Source of the DNA: Lacibacter sp. H407
GTDB lineage: Bacteria; Bacteroidota; Bacteroidia; Chitinophagales; Chitinophagaceae
Length of the DNA stretch: 64,000 nucleotides
Direction of reading: 5' to 3'
Assembly: GCF_037892605.1 (NCBI RefSeq)
Contig: NZ_JBBKTU010000001.1
Span: 2,418,001-2,482,000 of the forward strand
The position numbers and the translations under genes were made by a program. The notes below the pieces were generated by a model. The model was given only the letters and a program-made list of their open reading frames with translations. It was not told the origin of the DNA and did not search any database. Of this stretch, positions 43,273-52,810 are shown piece by piece (within the stretch, counting starts at the first letter, position 1; each line of letters starts with the position of its first letter).

Positions 43273-43854
43273 TTACAGAGCGATTTGTTTTTCTGTCATC
43301 ATTTTACGCATGTTGATGAGTCCGTAGCGCATGCGGCCCAGTGCAGTATTAATGCTGCAGTTGGTAAGCGAAGCAATTTCTTTAAAACTCATATCAGCGT
43401 AGTGGCGCAGAATGATCACCTCACGTTGTTCTTCAGGTAACAGATCAAGCATCCGGCGGATGCGGTCGTAACTCTGGTTTTTCATCATCTTTTCCTCAGC
43501 ATTCTCCGTGCTGAAATTCAGTACTTCGAAAATATCGTGGTTGTCACTTGTTTTAATAGTGGGGGTACGCTTTACCCTGCGGAAATGATCCACACATAAG
43601 TTGTGTGCAATACGCATCGCCCATGGAAGGAACTTGCCTTCTTCGGTATAGCGGTTGCCACGAACGGTGTCGATCACTTTAATGAACATATCCTGAAAGA
43701 GATCTTCGGCAAGATATTTGTCTTTCACCAGCAGGAAGATGGAGGTATAGAGCTTGTCTTTATGACGCAGCACTAATGTTTCCATGGCTTCAGCGTTTCC
43801 ATCCTTAAACAGGTGGACGAGTTGTTGATCGGTAAATTGTTGATACAGATGCAT
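43273..43854 (-). CDS. ECF RNA polymerase sigma factor (stand-alone)
   Basis: A 193-residue ECF sigma factor. Region 2 (LAEDLFQDMFIKVID, EGKFLPWAMRIAHNLCVDHFRR) and region 4 (LPEEQREVIILRHYADMSFKEIA, SINTALGRMRYGL) are clear. Unlike the factor at 26834, it has no anti-sigma gene beside it: the upstream neighbour is a 333-bp non-coding gap and the downstream one a convergent GT-C-like gene. Similar lone sigma factors are common in Bacteroidota. The target genes cannot be inferred. Confidence 0.93.
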   Translation of the reverse strand: MHLYQQFTDQQLVHLFKDGNAEAMETLVLRHKDKLYTSIFLLVKDKYLAEDLFQDMFIKVIDTVRGNRYTEEGKFLPWAMRIAHNLCVDHFRRVKRTPTIKTSDNHDIFEVLNFSTENAEEKMMKNQSYDRIRRMLDLLPEEQREVIILRHYADMSFKEIASLTNCSINTALGRMRYGLINMRKMMTEKQIAL

Positions 43855-44187
43855 ACACTTCTACGGTTGATGGTTTTCAAAAAAGGGATTCAGCTAATAA
43901 GCGATACTAAAAATAAATGTGTAGAAGTTTGATGCTATAGGCAGAAGAAATTTGGGTTTCTGATTTGATATTGAATTTCGGAATAAAAATAAACGAAATA
44001 TCTCAACTTTCCAACATTCAGGATTATTTAACGTATTACCCCCTAGTTTGCTAATAGTATTTTCCGCTGATTGTAGTACGGCAACGATGTCGTCCGTAAC
44101 CCGTGTTTAGGAAAAACAACTCTTCAAGAAGTTTCTATGCCACATGGATTCTTAACTGATTTGATTATCAGTTAAATTTGTTTTTCT
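43855..44187. other. 333-bp non-coding gap between ECF sigma and uvrA
   Basis: The longest gene-free stretch in the window, AT-rich and lying between divergent genes. No convincing reading frame, tRNA or long repeat is seen. The only clear structure is the 24-bp inverted repeat next to uvrA (44152-44175) and an overlapping TAAATTTG element. Confidence 0.6.
44152..44175. promoter_or_regulatory. Perfect inverted repeat (possible operator) in front of uvrA
   Basis: TTAACTGAT and ATCAGTTAA are perfect 9-bp arms with a 6-bp spacer, ending 12 bp before the uvrA ATG. It overlaps TAAATTTG (44173-44180), an exact TAnnTTTG -7 match, so a bound protein would block the promoter. It could be a damage-response operator, but I know no such consensus for this group. 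Confidence 0.55.
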
Positions 44188-47037
44188 ATGGGTACAGCGG
44201 TAAAAAAGAAGCAGCTTGATCTCTCTGCAACAATCAAAAAGGACGATATTTTTATAAAAGGTGCACGGGTACACAATCTCAAAGATGTATCAGTACACAT
44301 TCCTCGTAACAAATTAATCGTTGTAACCGGTGTGTCCGGCAGCGGCAAGTCCTCACTTACTATCGATACATTGTATGCCGAAGGGCAAAGGCGTTATGCA
44401 GAAAGTTTAAGTGCATATGCCCGCCAGTTCCTCAACCGCATGAATAAACCGGATGTCGATTTCATCAAAGGGTTGTGCCCGGCTATTGCAATCGAACAAA
44501 AAGTGATCACCCGCACACCCCGCAGTACAGTGGGTAGTATGACGGAGATCTACGATTATATGCGTCTGTTGTTTGCAAGAGCGGGTAAAACAATTTCACC
44601 GGTTAGCGGAAGAGAAGTGAAGAAAGATGACGTGGCTGATGTGATCAAAGCCATTCAGCAACAAAAAGAGGGAACGAAATTATTATTGCTGGTAAAATTT
44701 CCGATGCATGCAAGGCGCAGCATTCGGGAAGAGCTGAACATTTTATTGCAGAAGGGTTTAACTCGTATTTATAAACGCCCGCAGCCGAAAGGAAAAAAGC
44801 TGGCCGAAGGAGAGCTGCTGCATATTGAAGATTTGCTGGAACAAACAGATGCAGCATTAAAAAAAGAGTTTGGTGCAGATTTTATAGTATATGTGTTGAT
44901 AGATCGACTTATTGCAAAAGAATTTGATGAAGATGATTTGCACCGTATAGGTGATAGTGCCGGCACAGGTTTTTATGAAGGTGAAGGTGAAGTGTATTTG
45001 GAGATTGATGGGAAAGAGCTGGTGCATTTTTCAAATCGGTTTGAACTGGATGGAATCAAATTCGAAGAGCCGGTGCCGAATTTATTTTCATTTAATAACC
45101 CGTATGGTGCATGTCCGGTTTGTGAAGGGTTTAGTCAGGTGTTAGGTATTGATGAAGACCTGGTGATACCTGATAAAAGCTTAAGTGTGTACGAAGGTGC
45201 CGTGGCTCCATGGAAAGGAGAGAAGCTTGGTTGGTGGAGAGAGCAATTCATTAAAGCAACAGCAAAAACAGGATTCCCGGTGCACAAAGCTATTATGGAT
45301 CTTACAAAAGAGCAATACCAGCAATTGTGGAAAGGTGTTGGAACTGCATTGGGTATTGATGATTTCTTTAAAGAAGTAGAACAGAATTTATACAAAGTAC
45401 AATACCGTGTGTTGTTGAGTCGCTATCGTGGACGTACGCTTTGTACCGAGTGTGAAGGTTACCGGTTGCGTAAAGAGGCGTTGTACGTAAAAGTAGCCGG
45501 AAAGCATATTGGTGAACTTTGCGAAATGCCGGTTAGAGATCTGAAAGTTTGGTTTGATGAATTGAAGTTGAGCAAGTATGATCTTGAAGTAGCCAAACGC
45601 ATTTTATTAGAGATCAACAATCGTGTACAAACATTGCTACATGTCGGGCTTGGTTATCTTACATTAAATCGTTTGGCCAATAGTTTAAGTGGTGGCGAAA
45701 GTCAGCGTATACAACTCACCCGTTCGTTAGGAAGCAACTTAACCGACTCACTTTATATTCTAGACGAACCATCCATCGGCTTACATCCGAGAGATACAGC
45801 CAATCTTATTTCTGTTTTAAAAGAATTACGTGATTTAGGCAACACAGTTGTAGTGGTAGAGCACGATGAAATGATGATGCGTGAAGCAGATTATATTATC
45901 GATATGGGCCCGCTTGCAAGTCATCTGGGTGGGGAAGTAATTGCCGAAGGAAATTACGATGCCATCATCAGCAACAAAAAAAGTTTAACGGGCAAATATT
46001 TAAGTGGCGCTTTAACCATTGATGATTTTGGAAAGCCACGCAAGTGGAACCGCAGTATTAAAGTAGAAGGTGCAAGACAGCACAACTTAAAAAATATTAC
46101 GGTTGAATTTCCATTGAATGTGTTGTGTGTGGTGAGTGGTGTAAGCGGTAGTGGTAAAACAACACTGGTTAAAAATATTTTGTATCCTGCAATGAGTAAA
46201 TTGAAAGGAGAGTTTGGTGACAAAGCAGGAATGCACAAACAATTGACCGGTGATGTTGATTCCATTGCACAGATTGAAATGATCGATCAAAACCCAATTG
46301 GAAAAAGCAGCCGTAGTAATCCTGTAACATATATTAAAGCATACGATGAAATAAGAGATGTGTATTCGCAGCAACCGTTAAGTAAGATCAGAGGATTTAT
46401 GCCGAAACATTTTTCGTTTAACGTTGACGGCGGACGGTGCGATGCTTGTAAAGGTGAAGGCGAACAGGTGGTTGAAATGCAGTTCCTGGCTGATGTGCAT
46501 CTTATATGCGAAGTATGCGGCGGCAAACGTTTTAAAGAAGAAGTGCTGGAAGTGAAGTACAACGATAAAAGCATTTATGATGTTTTGGAAATGAGCGTAG
46601 ATGAAGCGTTGGATTTTTTCCGCTTTGAAAAGGATCTGGTAAAGAAATTATCTCCGCTCAGTGATGTGGGCTTGGGTTATATTAAACTTGGTCAAAGCAG
46701 CGATACGTTGAGCGGCGGAGAAGCACAACGTGTAAAACTTGCATCGTTTCTTGGAAGAGGAAACGGGCAAGGTAATATCTTATTCATCTTTGATGAACCA
46801 ACAACCGGCTTGCATTTTCACGACATCAATAAACTGCTGAAAAGTTTTCATGCACTGATCGAAAAAGGACATTCAGTATTGGTGATCGAACACAACACCG
46901 ACGTGATCAAACGTGCAGATTGGGTGATCGATCTCGGTCCTGAGGCTGGTGATGGAGGTGGTGAGGTTGTTTACACTGGTTTGCCATCCGGCATGAGCAA
47001 ATCAAAAGCAAGTCAAACAGCGAAGTACATTGATTAA
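44188..47037 (+). CDS. uvrA: Excinuclease ABC subunit A
   Basis: A 949-residue UvrA, the damage-recognition ATPase of nucleotide excision repair. Two ABC modules: first Walker A G48VSGSGKSS, second from Gly651 (GVSGSGKTT); signatures NSLSGGESQR and DTLSGGEAQR; Walker B LYILDEPSIGLHP and LFIFDEPTTGLHF. Zinc modules are visible at CPVCEG...CTECEG and CDACKGEGE...CEVCGG. The CxxC finger expected near residue 130 in many UvrAs is replaced by SPVSGREVKKD, a form I associate with one Bacteroidota UvrA lineage. Monocistronic, with a possible operator upstream. Confidence 0.96.
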   Translation: MGTAVKKKQLDLSATIKKDDIFIKGARVHNLKDVSVHIPRNKLIVVTGVSGSGKSSLTIDTLYAEGQRRYAESLSAYARQFLNRMNKPDVDFIKGLCPAIAIEQKVITRTPRSTVGSMTEIYDYMRLLFARAGKTISPVSGREVKKDDVADVIKAIQQQKEGTKLLLLVKFPMHARRSIREELNILLQKGLTRIYKRPQPKGKKLAEGELLHIEDLLEQTDAALKKEFGADFIVYVLIDRLIAKEFDEDDLHRIGDSAGTGFYEGEGEVYLEIDGKELVHFSNRFELDGIKFEEPVPNLFSFNNPYGACPVCEGFSQVLGIDEDLVIPDKSLSVYEGAVAPWKGEKLGWWREQFIKATAKTGFPVHKAIMDLTKEQYQQLWKGVGTALGIDDFFKEVEQNLYKVQYRVLLSRYRGRTLCTECEGYRLRKEALYVKVAGKHIGELCEMPVRDLKVWFDELKLSKYDLEVAKRILLEINNRVQTLLHVGLGYLTLNRLANSLSGGESQRIQLTRSLGSNLTDSLYILDEPSIGLHPRDTANLISVLKELRDLGNTVVVVEHDEMMMREADYIIDMGPLASHLGGEVIAEGNYDAIISNKKSLTGKYLSGALTIDDFGKPRKWNRSIKVEGARQHNLKNITVEFPLNVLCVVSGVSGSGKTTLVKNILYPAMSKLKGEFGDKAGMHKQLTGDVDSIAQIEMIDQNPIGKSSRSNPVTYIKAYDEIRDVYSQQPLSKIRGFMPKHFSFNVDGGRCDACKGEGEQVVEMQFLADVHLICEVCGGKRFKEEVLEVKYNDKSIYDVLEMSVDEALDFFRFEKDLVKKLSPLSDVGLGYIKLGQSSDTLSGGEAQRVKLASFLGRGNGQGNILFIFDEPTTGLHFHDINKLLKSFHALIEKGHSVLVIEHNTDVIKRADWVIDLGPEAGDGGGEVVYTGLPSGMSKSKASQTAKYID

Positions 47038-48032
47038 TAAATGATCACCGATTGATCCTGCTTTGTACCTGCCGCATCAGTTAATACAACACGGTACATA
47101 CCTTTTGGCAAATGACTCACATTCATTTCTACGTTTGCAGGCAAACGATCGTAATGAAGTTGTTCTATTTTAATTGAGTTAGATGAATACAGCGTTATGG
47201 TAACTGCACCGTGTATCGTTGATGGATCAAGACTAATACGAAGTTTTGATGAAACCGGGTTTGGATAAATGGTAAATCCTTTTACGCTTCGTTGTTCCAC
47301 CAGTTCGGTTTTTGAATAAAAAGTTTCACCATTGTTTCCTTCTGCTTTTACACGATAGTACGTGGTGCCAGCAGCTATGAAACTGTCGGTTTCAGAATAG
47401 GTTTTCACGTTTTGATTGCTATTGCTTACAGCTTGTTTGTTCACTTGTTTCCATAACCTTGCATCAGTGCTTTTTTCAACTGTATATCCTGCTAGTTGGC
47501 TCTCGTCACTAATGGTCCAGTTTAGTTGTACTTGACGTAATCCGTTCAGCTTTACCATGAACGATTGAAACTTTACCGGTAAAATGCTTAATGAAAATCC
47601 GCTTGGCGATGCGCCTGAAAAAGAGTCTGTATAGGCAGGTCCAACGATTGTGCCGTCACTATTGCCTTTGTACTTTGTTACATTGCCGATCTTAATTGTT
47701 TCTGATGGTGTGCCGGCGGTAGTGATGCTCCCGGTTGTGTATATAATGATCTTGGAATTGTTGCCCAAGTCAAGTTTACCACCAGAAGAGAAGTTGAGTG
47801 TACCATGTACACGAATGATAAGATTGGGAGTGTTATTATAAATATTTGTTTTTACGCTGAGAGTGAGGCCAACCGGTATATCAACGGTGTCGCCATTTTG
47901 CGGCACAACAGCAGGAGACCAGTTGCTTGCATTATTCCAACCTTGTCCTGCATTACCAACAGCTGTACGTATGGCTGCAATGGAACTGCAGCAGGCGATA
48001 AAAAAGAATGAAACGGTAAAAATCGTTTTCAT
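47034..48032 (-). CDS. T9SS-exported protein with C-terminal sorting domain
   Basis: A 332-residue secreted protein. The ATG at 48032 begins the signal peptide (MKTIFTVSFFF...SSIAA); the frame is open 13 codons further. Residues of about 25-150 are a beta-rich, Asn/Gly-rich region with GWNNASNWSPAVVPQNGDTV, a motif common in Bacteroidota surface proteins, forming short beta-helix-like turns. About 165-255 is fibronectin type III-like. The last 75 residues or so are a type A T9SS sorting domain (FTIYPNPVSSKLRI...LPKGMYRVVL...QSVIIY). Function unknown; probably exported by the type IX system and anchored at the surface. Its end overlaps the uvrA stop by 4 bp. Confidence 0.85.
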   Translation of the reverse strand: MKTIFTVSFFFIACCSSIAAIRTAVGNAGQGWNNASNWSPAVVPQNGDTVDIPVGLTLSVKTNIYNNTPNLIIRVHGTLNFSSGGKLDLGNNSKIIIYTTGSITTAGTPSETIKIGNVTKYKGNSDGTIVGPAYTDSFSGASPSGFSLSILPVKFQSFMVKLNGLRQVQLNWTISDESQLAGYTVEKSTDARLWKQVNKQAVSNSNQNVKTYSETDSFIAAGTTYYRVKAEGNNGETFYSKTELVEQRSVKGFTIYPNPVSSKLRISLDPSTIHGAVTITLYSSNSIKIEQLHYDRLPANVEMNVSHLPKGMYRVVLTDAAGTKQDQSVIIY

Positions 48033-48173
48033 GGATCGGGATTTTGGAATAACAAAACTAAGAGTATGCACTTAGTTTAAAAAGAGCATAAACCCTAGTT
48101 TGTTGTAGGAGGTAATATCACTTTCATACTAGTAGAACTACGTGGTTTCTGGCTTTTGTATAGGGTATGGAAC

Positions 48174-48210
48174 AAAAAAAGACCAACTGATTTAACAGTT
48201 GGTCTTTTTT
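48174..48210. terminator. Bidirectional terminator upstream of the T9SS cargo gene
   Basis: GACCAACTG (48181-48189) pairs with CAGTTGGTC (48196-48204), flanked by runs of A and T. On the minus strand it lies 24 bp after the DUF4293 stop and ends the glyA-DUF4293 transcript. Confidence 0.88.
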
Positions 48211-48233
48211 AACAAGGGGTTTAAATTTTCTAT

Positions 48234-48641
48234 TTATCGTAACCGGTCCATGCTCTTGATCAGCTTTTCATCTTTACGTATGCCCAGCCAGGCAAGGATG
48301 AAAAATACAGGAATTATAAAGCTGATGGCTGAGGTCAAGGTGAAGTTTCCCTGTACAAATTGTTTTGTTTGCTGAAAGTACAGCGCCAGCACACCTAATT
48401 GTAATAACAAGCCGAGCCAGGTTAACCGCATCTGCAGTTTGCGGTTCTTGAACAGGAATATTGTAACCAATCCTGTTAAGGCTACAGCGACCGTAAGAAT
48501 GAGTAATAAAAAAGTACTGCTGCCATTTAAATTTTCAAACAGATTATTGTCTTTGTTACCGCTGTAAAACGAAAGCTCAATTGATACAAGTGCTGCCGCA
48601 ACAGCAAGTAAAAGCCAAATAGTTTGTATACGCTGAATCAT
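48234..48641 (-). CDS. DUF4293 family membrane protein
   Basis: A 135-residue protein with four hydrophobic helices. The N-terminus MIQRIQTIWLLLA is the hallmark of the Bacteroidota-specific DUF4293 family, whose function is unknown. It follows glyA by 25 bp on the same strand and ends before a strong terminator, so the two genes probably share a transcript. Confidence 0.88.
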   Translation of the reverse strand: MIQRIQTIWLLLAVAAALVSIELSFYSGNKDNNLFENLNGSSTFLLLILTVAVALTGLVTIFLFKNRKLQMRLTWLGLLLQLGVLALYFQQTKQFVQGNFTLTSAISFIIPVFFILAWLGIRKDEKLIKSMDRLR

Positions 48642-48666
48642 ATAATATGTTTCAATAGTTTAATAG

Positions 48667-49947
48667 TTAACCTAACTCGGGGTACAACGGAAACTGACCC
48701 ATAAATGCATTTACTTCCTTACGGATAGCCGCAAGAATAGCTTCGTCATCCGCATTCATCAAACTGCGATCGATCACATCCACTACAAATTCCATGTGCT
48801 CCTCTTTCATGCCACGTGTTGTAATGGCTGCCACACCTGTGCGGATACCGCTTGTTACAAACGCACTCTTGTCATCAAACGGAACCATGTTTTTATTAGT
48901 GGTGATCTCTGCTTTACCCAATACCTGCTCCGCTTTTTTACCACTAATATTTTTATTGCGCAGATCAATCAACATCAAATGATTGTCAGTTCCATCGGAG
49001 ATCAATTTATAATCTCTGCTAACAAACGCAGAAGCCATAGCCTGCGCATTCAATTGTACTTGTTTTGCATACGTTGTAAACTCATCTGTAAGAATTTCAC
49101 CAAACGCCACTGCTTTTGCTGCGATCACGTGTTCCAATGGCCCGCCTTGTTGACCGGGGAACACACCCATATCGATGAGGTTACTCATCATACGTGTATT
49201 GCCTTTCACATCTTTCAAACCAAATGGGTTTTCAAAATCTTTATGCATAAGGATGATGCCACCTCTTGGTCCACGTAAGGTTTTATGTGTGGTTGAAGTA
49301 ACGAAATGACAATGTTCAAATGGTGAGCTCAACAAGCCTTTTGCAATTAAGCCGGCCGGGTGTGCCATATCGCATAATACAAATGCACCTACTTCATCCG
49401 CAACTTTACGAATGCGTGCATAATCCCACTCACGACTGTACGCACTGGCACCGCAATAAATTAATTTCGGTTTCAGCGTTCTTGTTTTTTCTTCCAGTGT
49501 TTCGTAATCAACCAAACCGGTTTCTTTTACCACACCGTAAAAATGTGCTTCGTATAATTTACCGCTGTAGTTTACTGGTGATCCATGCGTAAGATGTCCG
49601 CCCATGCTCAAATCAAGACCCAATGTAATATCGCCCGGCTTTAAGATGGCTTGTGTAACAGAAGCATTTGCCTGTGCACCGCTATGCGGCTGTACGTTAG
49701 CATATTCGCAACCAAAGATTTCTTTCAAACGATCGATGGCTAACTGTTCAGTTTGATCTACAATTTCGCAACCACCATAATAACGGCGACCGGGATAACC
49801 TTCTGCATATTTATTGGTTAATACGCTGCCCATGGCCTGCATTACCTGTAATGAAGTAAAGTTTTCTGAAGCGATGAGTTCAATACCGTGGCGCTGACGT
49901 TCTAATTCCTGGTTGATGAGGTTGAAAATGGTCGTGTCCCGTTGCAT
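48667..49947 (-). CDS. glyA: Serine hydroxymethyltransferase
   Basis: A 426-residue PLP enzyme that converts serine and tetrahydrofolate to glycine and methylene-THF. The PLP lysine is Lys222 in [13 protein letters not shown]. Other family blocks: [49 protein letters not shown]. Length is normal. Upstream, on the opposite strand and towards the nucleotidyltransferase, lies an element nearly identical to one in front of metG. Confidence 0.97.
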   Translation of the reverse strand: MQRDTTIFNLINQELERQRHGIELIASENFTSLQVMQAMGSVLTNKYAEGYPGRRYYGGCEIVDQTEQLAIDRLKEIFGCEYANVQPHSGAQANASVTQAILKPGDITLGLDLSMGGHLTHGSPVNYSGKLYEAHFYGVVKETGLVDYETLEEKTRTLKPKLIYCGASAYSREWDYARIRKVADEVGAFVLCDMAHPAGLIAKGLLSSPFEHCHFVTSTTHKTLRGPRGGIILMHKDFENPFGLKDVKGNTRMMSNLIDMGVFPGQQGGPLEHVIAAKAVAFGEILTDEFTTYAKQVQLNAQAMASAFVSRDYKLISDGTDNHLMLIDLRNKNISGKKAEQVLGKAEITTNKNMVPFDDKSAFVTSGIRTGVAAITTRGMKEEHMEFVVDVIDRSLMNADDEAILAAIRKEVNAFMGQFPLYPELG

Positions 49948-49978
49948 GAGTGGTTGCTAAGTTTAATGTGTAAATGTT

Positions 49979-50030
49979 GCATAAAGAACTGAACGTACAA
50001 GGGAGTGACACAACAGAAGCTGATAAAAGA
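49979..50030 (+). repeat. Leader element B (shared with the metG leader)
   Basis: CGTACAAG-G-GAGTGACACAACAG (49994-50016) differs by one base from 24513-24535, with weaker similarity on both sides. It lies in the 261-bp gap between divergent glyA and the nucleotidyltransferase gene, starting about 32 bp from the glyA start codon, and is read on the strand opposite to glyA. Confidence 0.55.
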
Positions 50031-50208
50031 ACGGCTGCCGGCCATCTTATCTTATTCAATTCTCAAATGAGGTGCAAAAATAAGCCGACAAGAGTTGTGA
50101 AGGGAACTTCGGTTCGTATTTTTATGAACAGAGTTTAAAGATGTTGCAACGGGGGTTAATTGAAAAAGTCCTACTTTAGCCGCTTCGATTTTAGACCACG
50201 TTCTGAAT

Positions 50209-51201
50209 ATGAAAGCAATTATTCCAGTGGCAGGTGCAGGTACCAAACTGCGGCCACATACATATACACAGCCCAAAGCACTCATTCCCATAGCCGGTAA
50301 AACCGTGTTAAGTATTATTATTGAACAGCTACAGGATGCAGGTGTGCAAGAGTTTATTTTTATTACCGGCTACCTCGGCGAAAAAATACAGGATTACATC
50401 AAGGAGTCTTTCCCAACAATCACAAGCACATTTGTAAACCAAAGTGAGCGACAGGGTTTGGGACATGCCATCTTACTTTCAAGAGACCAGGTGAATGGTG
50501 ATGATGTGATCATTGTATTGGGCGATACCATTTGCGAATACAATATCAAAGAGGTACTTGACAATAAAGATTCGATGCTGGCGGTAAAAAAAGTAGATGA
50601 TCCCCGCAACTTTGGAGTAGCCGAAATTGATGAAGAAGGTAAAGTGCTGAAAGTGGTTGAAAAGCCGCAAATACCAAAAAGCAATATGGCGCTCGTGGGT
50701 ATCTACAAGATCAGTAATTCAAATATGATGTTCGATTGCCTCGAAGTTAATTTTCGGGAAGGCGTAAAGAACAGGGATGAATATAGTTTAACAGATGCGC
50801 TGCAATGCATGATCGAGAAAGGAGCACCTTTTCAATCGTTTAAAGTATTGAATTGGTTCGATTGCGGAAATAAAGACTCGTTACTTGAATCGAATGCAAC
50901 ATTGCTTAAGAAATTCGGCACTTCTATTTCACCCGATCATCGGTTTGAAAATGTAATTGTGGTGGAGCCGGTGAGCATTGGCAAAAATTGTGAGATCAGA
51001 AATTCGATCATTGGTCCCAACGTTTCTGTTGGTGATAATACTACGATCAACTATTCAATTATTAAAGGCTCTATTATTGGTTCGTACGCCGATCTGTATG
51101 ATATTGTATTGGAAGAATCGCTCATTGGCAGCGACACCGAAGTGAAAGGAGAAACAAGAAGCCTCAATATTGGTGATAATACAGAAATTGATTTGGGATA
51201 A
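50209..51201 (+). CDS. Sugar-phosphate nucleotidyltransferase with beta-helix domain
   Basis: A 330-residue protein: an N-terminal nucleotidyltransferase domain (about 1-235) and a C-terminal left-handed beta-helix with hexapeptide repeats (SIGKNCEIRNSIIGPNVSVGDNT). The signature reads GAGTKLRPHTYTQPKALIPI, with Lys where most family members have Arg (GTRLRP). Other blocks are DTICEY, EKPQIPKSN and NWFDCGNK. Likely makes an NDP-sugar for cell-surface glycans (glucose-1-phosphate thymidylyl- or uridylyl-type), but no pathway partners are adjacent. Divergent from glyA. Confidence 0.9.
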   Translation: MKAIIPVAGAGTKLRPHTYTQPKALIPIAGKTVLSIIIEQLQDAGVQEFIFITGYLGEKIQDYIKESFPTITSTFVNQSERQGLGHAILLSRDQVNGDDVIIVLGDTICEYNIKEVLDNKDSMLAVKKVDDPRNFGVAEIDEEGKVLKVVEKPQIPKSNMALVGIYKISNSNMMFDCLEVNFREGVKNRDEYSLTDALQCMIEKGAPFQSFKVLNWFDCGNKDSLLESNATLLKKFGTSISPDHRFENVIVVEPVSIGKNCEIRNSIIGPNVSVGDNTTINYSIIKGSIIGSYADLYDIVLEESLIGSDTEVKGETRSLNIGDNTEIDLG

Positions 51202-51241
51202 TCGCAATTAGCTGATTGGCTAATTTGCAAATTTGCTGATT

Positions 51242-52198
51242 ATGTTTTCCAACCGCATCACACAACTCTTCAACATCGAAAAACCGATCATTCAGGCAGG
51301 AATGATCTGGGCAAGCGGATGGCGTTTAGCCAGTGCCGTAAGCAATGCAGGTGGTTTGGGAATAATTGGTAGTGGAAGTATGTACCCCGATGTATTGCGT
51401 GAACATATTCAAAAATGCAAAGCAGCAACTGCCAAACCATTTGCAGTAAATGTGCCATTGCTATATCCTGATATTGATCAACTCATCAGCATTATTATAG
51501 AAGAAGGCGTGAAGATCGTTTTCACCAGCGCCGGAAATCCTAAAACATGGACTTCGAAGTTGAAAGAACACGGAATAACCGTTGTGCATGTAGTAAGCAG
51601 CAGCAAGTTTGCACTAAAAGCGCAAGATGCAGGTTGTGATGCAGTAGTGGCAGAAGGATTTGAAGCAGGTGGACATAATGGGCGGGAAGAAACTACAAGC
51701 ATGGTGTTGATACCGGCGGTGAAAAAAGCAATTCATATTCCATTAATTGCAGCTGGTGGTATTGCAACCGGTCGACAAATGTTGGCCGCAATGGTATTGG
51801 GTGCGGAAGCGGTGCAGGTGGGCAGCAGATATGTTGCAAGTAACGAAGCCAGCAGTCATCTCAATTTTAAACAGGCGGTGATCAATACCAACGAAGGGGA
51901 TACGGTGCTTACGCTGAAACAACTTGCTCCGGTTCGGTTAATCAAAAACGAGTTCTATCAGCAAATACAGGAAGCGGAACAACGTGGTGCTACCAAAGAG
52001 GAAATGCAGCAGTTGTTAGGAAGAGCCCGGGCCAAACGGGGCATGTTTGAAGGAAACATGCAGGAGGGTGAGCTGGAGATCGGACAGGTGAGTGCTTTGC
52101 TTGACGAAATTTTACCGGCGGCCACCATTACTGAAAATCTTTGGAAAGAATTTCTGGAAGCGTGCAACAATCCACTTGGAAATAATACTTTAGAGTAG
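51242..52198 (+). CDS. FMN-dependent nitronate monooxygenase / FabK-like protein
   Basis: A 318-residue TIM-barrel flavoprotein. The ATG at 51242 is preferred over an in-frame TTG 9 bp upstream. Diagnostic blocks: IQAGMIWASGWRLASAVSNAGGLGIIG, EGFEAGGHNGREETT and IAAGGIATGRQMLAAMVLGAEAVQVGSRY, the FMN phosphate site. The last of these resembles both nitronate monooxygenases and FabK-type enoyl-ACP reductases. Distinguishing the two needs structure-based comparison. The 40-bp gap upstream is filled by repeats of GCTGATT/AATTTGC words. Confidence 0.88.
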   Translation: MFSNRITQLFNIEKPIIQAGMIWASGWRLASAVSNAGGLGIIGSGSMYPDVLREHIQKCKAATAKPFAVNVPLLYPDIDQLISIIIEEGVKIVFTSAGNPKTWTSKLKEHGITVVHVVSSSKFALKAQDAGCDAVVAEGFEAGGHNGREETTSMVLIPAVKKAIHIPLIAAGGIATGRQMLAAMVLGAEAVQVGSRYVASNEASSHLNFKQAVINTNEGDTVLTLKQLAPVRLIKNEFYQQIQEAEQRGATKEEMQQLLGRARAKRGMFEGNMQEGELEIGQVSALLDEILPAATITENLWKEFLEACNNPLGNNTLE

Positions 52199-52348
52199 AA
52201 GAATTTTTGTTTCGTTTACGATTTTGTTCGTAGATTTGAAATGAAAACTTTTTTCAGAACAATTTAACAGGTTAGGTTGTCATAAAACATCTAAATAAAC
52301 TGTTATAGTTCTGTAACTTTAATCTCTTATCATCGTAAAACAATTGTT

Positions 52349-52744
52349 ATGAAGAAACTAATTCTCGCTTCGCTGTTCATGACAGGTGTTTCAGTTGGTG
52401 CTTATGCAAATGCGGATAAAGGAACCGAAACAGGCTCTGTACAAGGCGTTATTCTTGATGCAGAAACAAAAAAACCGGTAGCCAATGCTACATTTAGTGC
52501 GTCAATAAAAAAAGCATCCTTCTCAAAAGATATTGTGACCGATGCCAATGGCGGATTTAAATTGAATAATGTTCCGATCGGTGAACATACGATTGTGATT
52601 GATAAAGTTGGATATCGTGCTACAAAAAAGGAAGCGATACTTGTAAAAGAAGGAATTATATTAAAGATCGAGTTTGAAGTAATTCCTGCAGAAGATGAAA
52701 TTCATCAGCCGTTTATGTCGCCAATTACGATTCATTCTTTCTAA
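52349..52744 (+). CDS. Small periplasmic carboxypeptidase-regulatory-like (CnaB-type) protein
   Basis: A 131-residue protein with a signal peptide (cleaved near AYA-NA) and a single CarboxypepD_reg-like domain (GSVQGVILDAETKKPVANAT, TDANGGFKLNNVPIGEHTI, VDKVGYR). The same domain occurs at the N-terminus of TonB-dependent transporters, but here it stands alone. Role unknown; perhaps protein-protein contact in the envelope. Monocistronic with a strong terminator. Confidence 0.85.
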   Translation: MKKLILASLFMTGVSVGAYANADKGTETGSVQGVILDAETKKPVANATFSASIKKASFSKDIVTDANGGFKLNNVPIGEHTIVIDKVGYRATKKEAILVKEGIILKIEFEVIPAEDEIHQPFMSPITIHSF

Positions 52745-52756
52745 AGTTTTATTTAT

Positions 52757-52793
52757 AAAAAAATCCCCTGATTTTGATCAGGGGATTTTTTTT
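52757..52793. terminator. Strong terminator between CnaB-like and ABC permease genes
   Basis: ATCCCCTGAT pairs with ATCAGGGGAT around a TTTG loop, with seven A's before and eight T's after; works for both convergent genes. Confidence 0.92.
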
Positions 52794-52810
52794 GCCTTTA
52801 CATTTCAAGC

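Noticed and set aside
48796-49278. 160-codon + strand frame antisense to glyA
   Set aside because: Covers the conserved SHMT coding region in the opposite strand; His/Cys/Phe-rich composition typical of a shadow frame.
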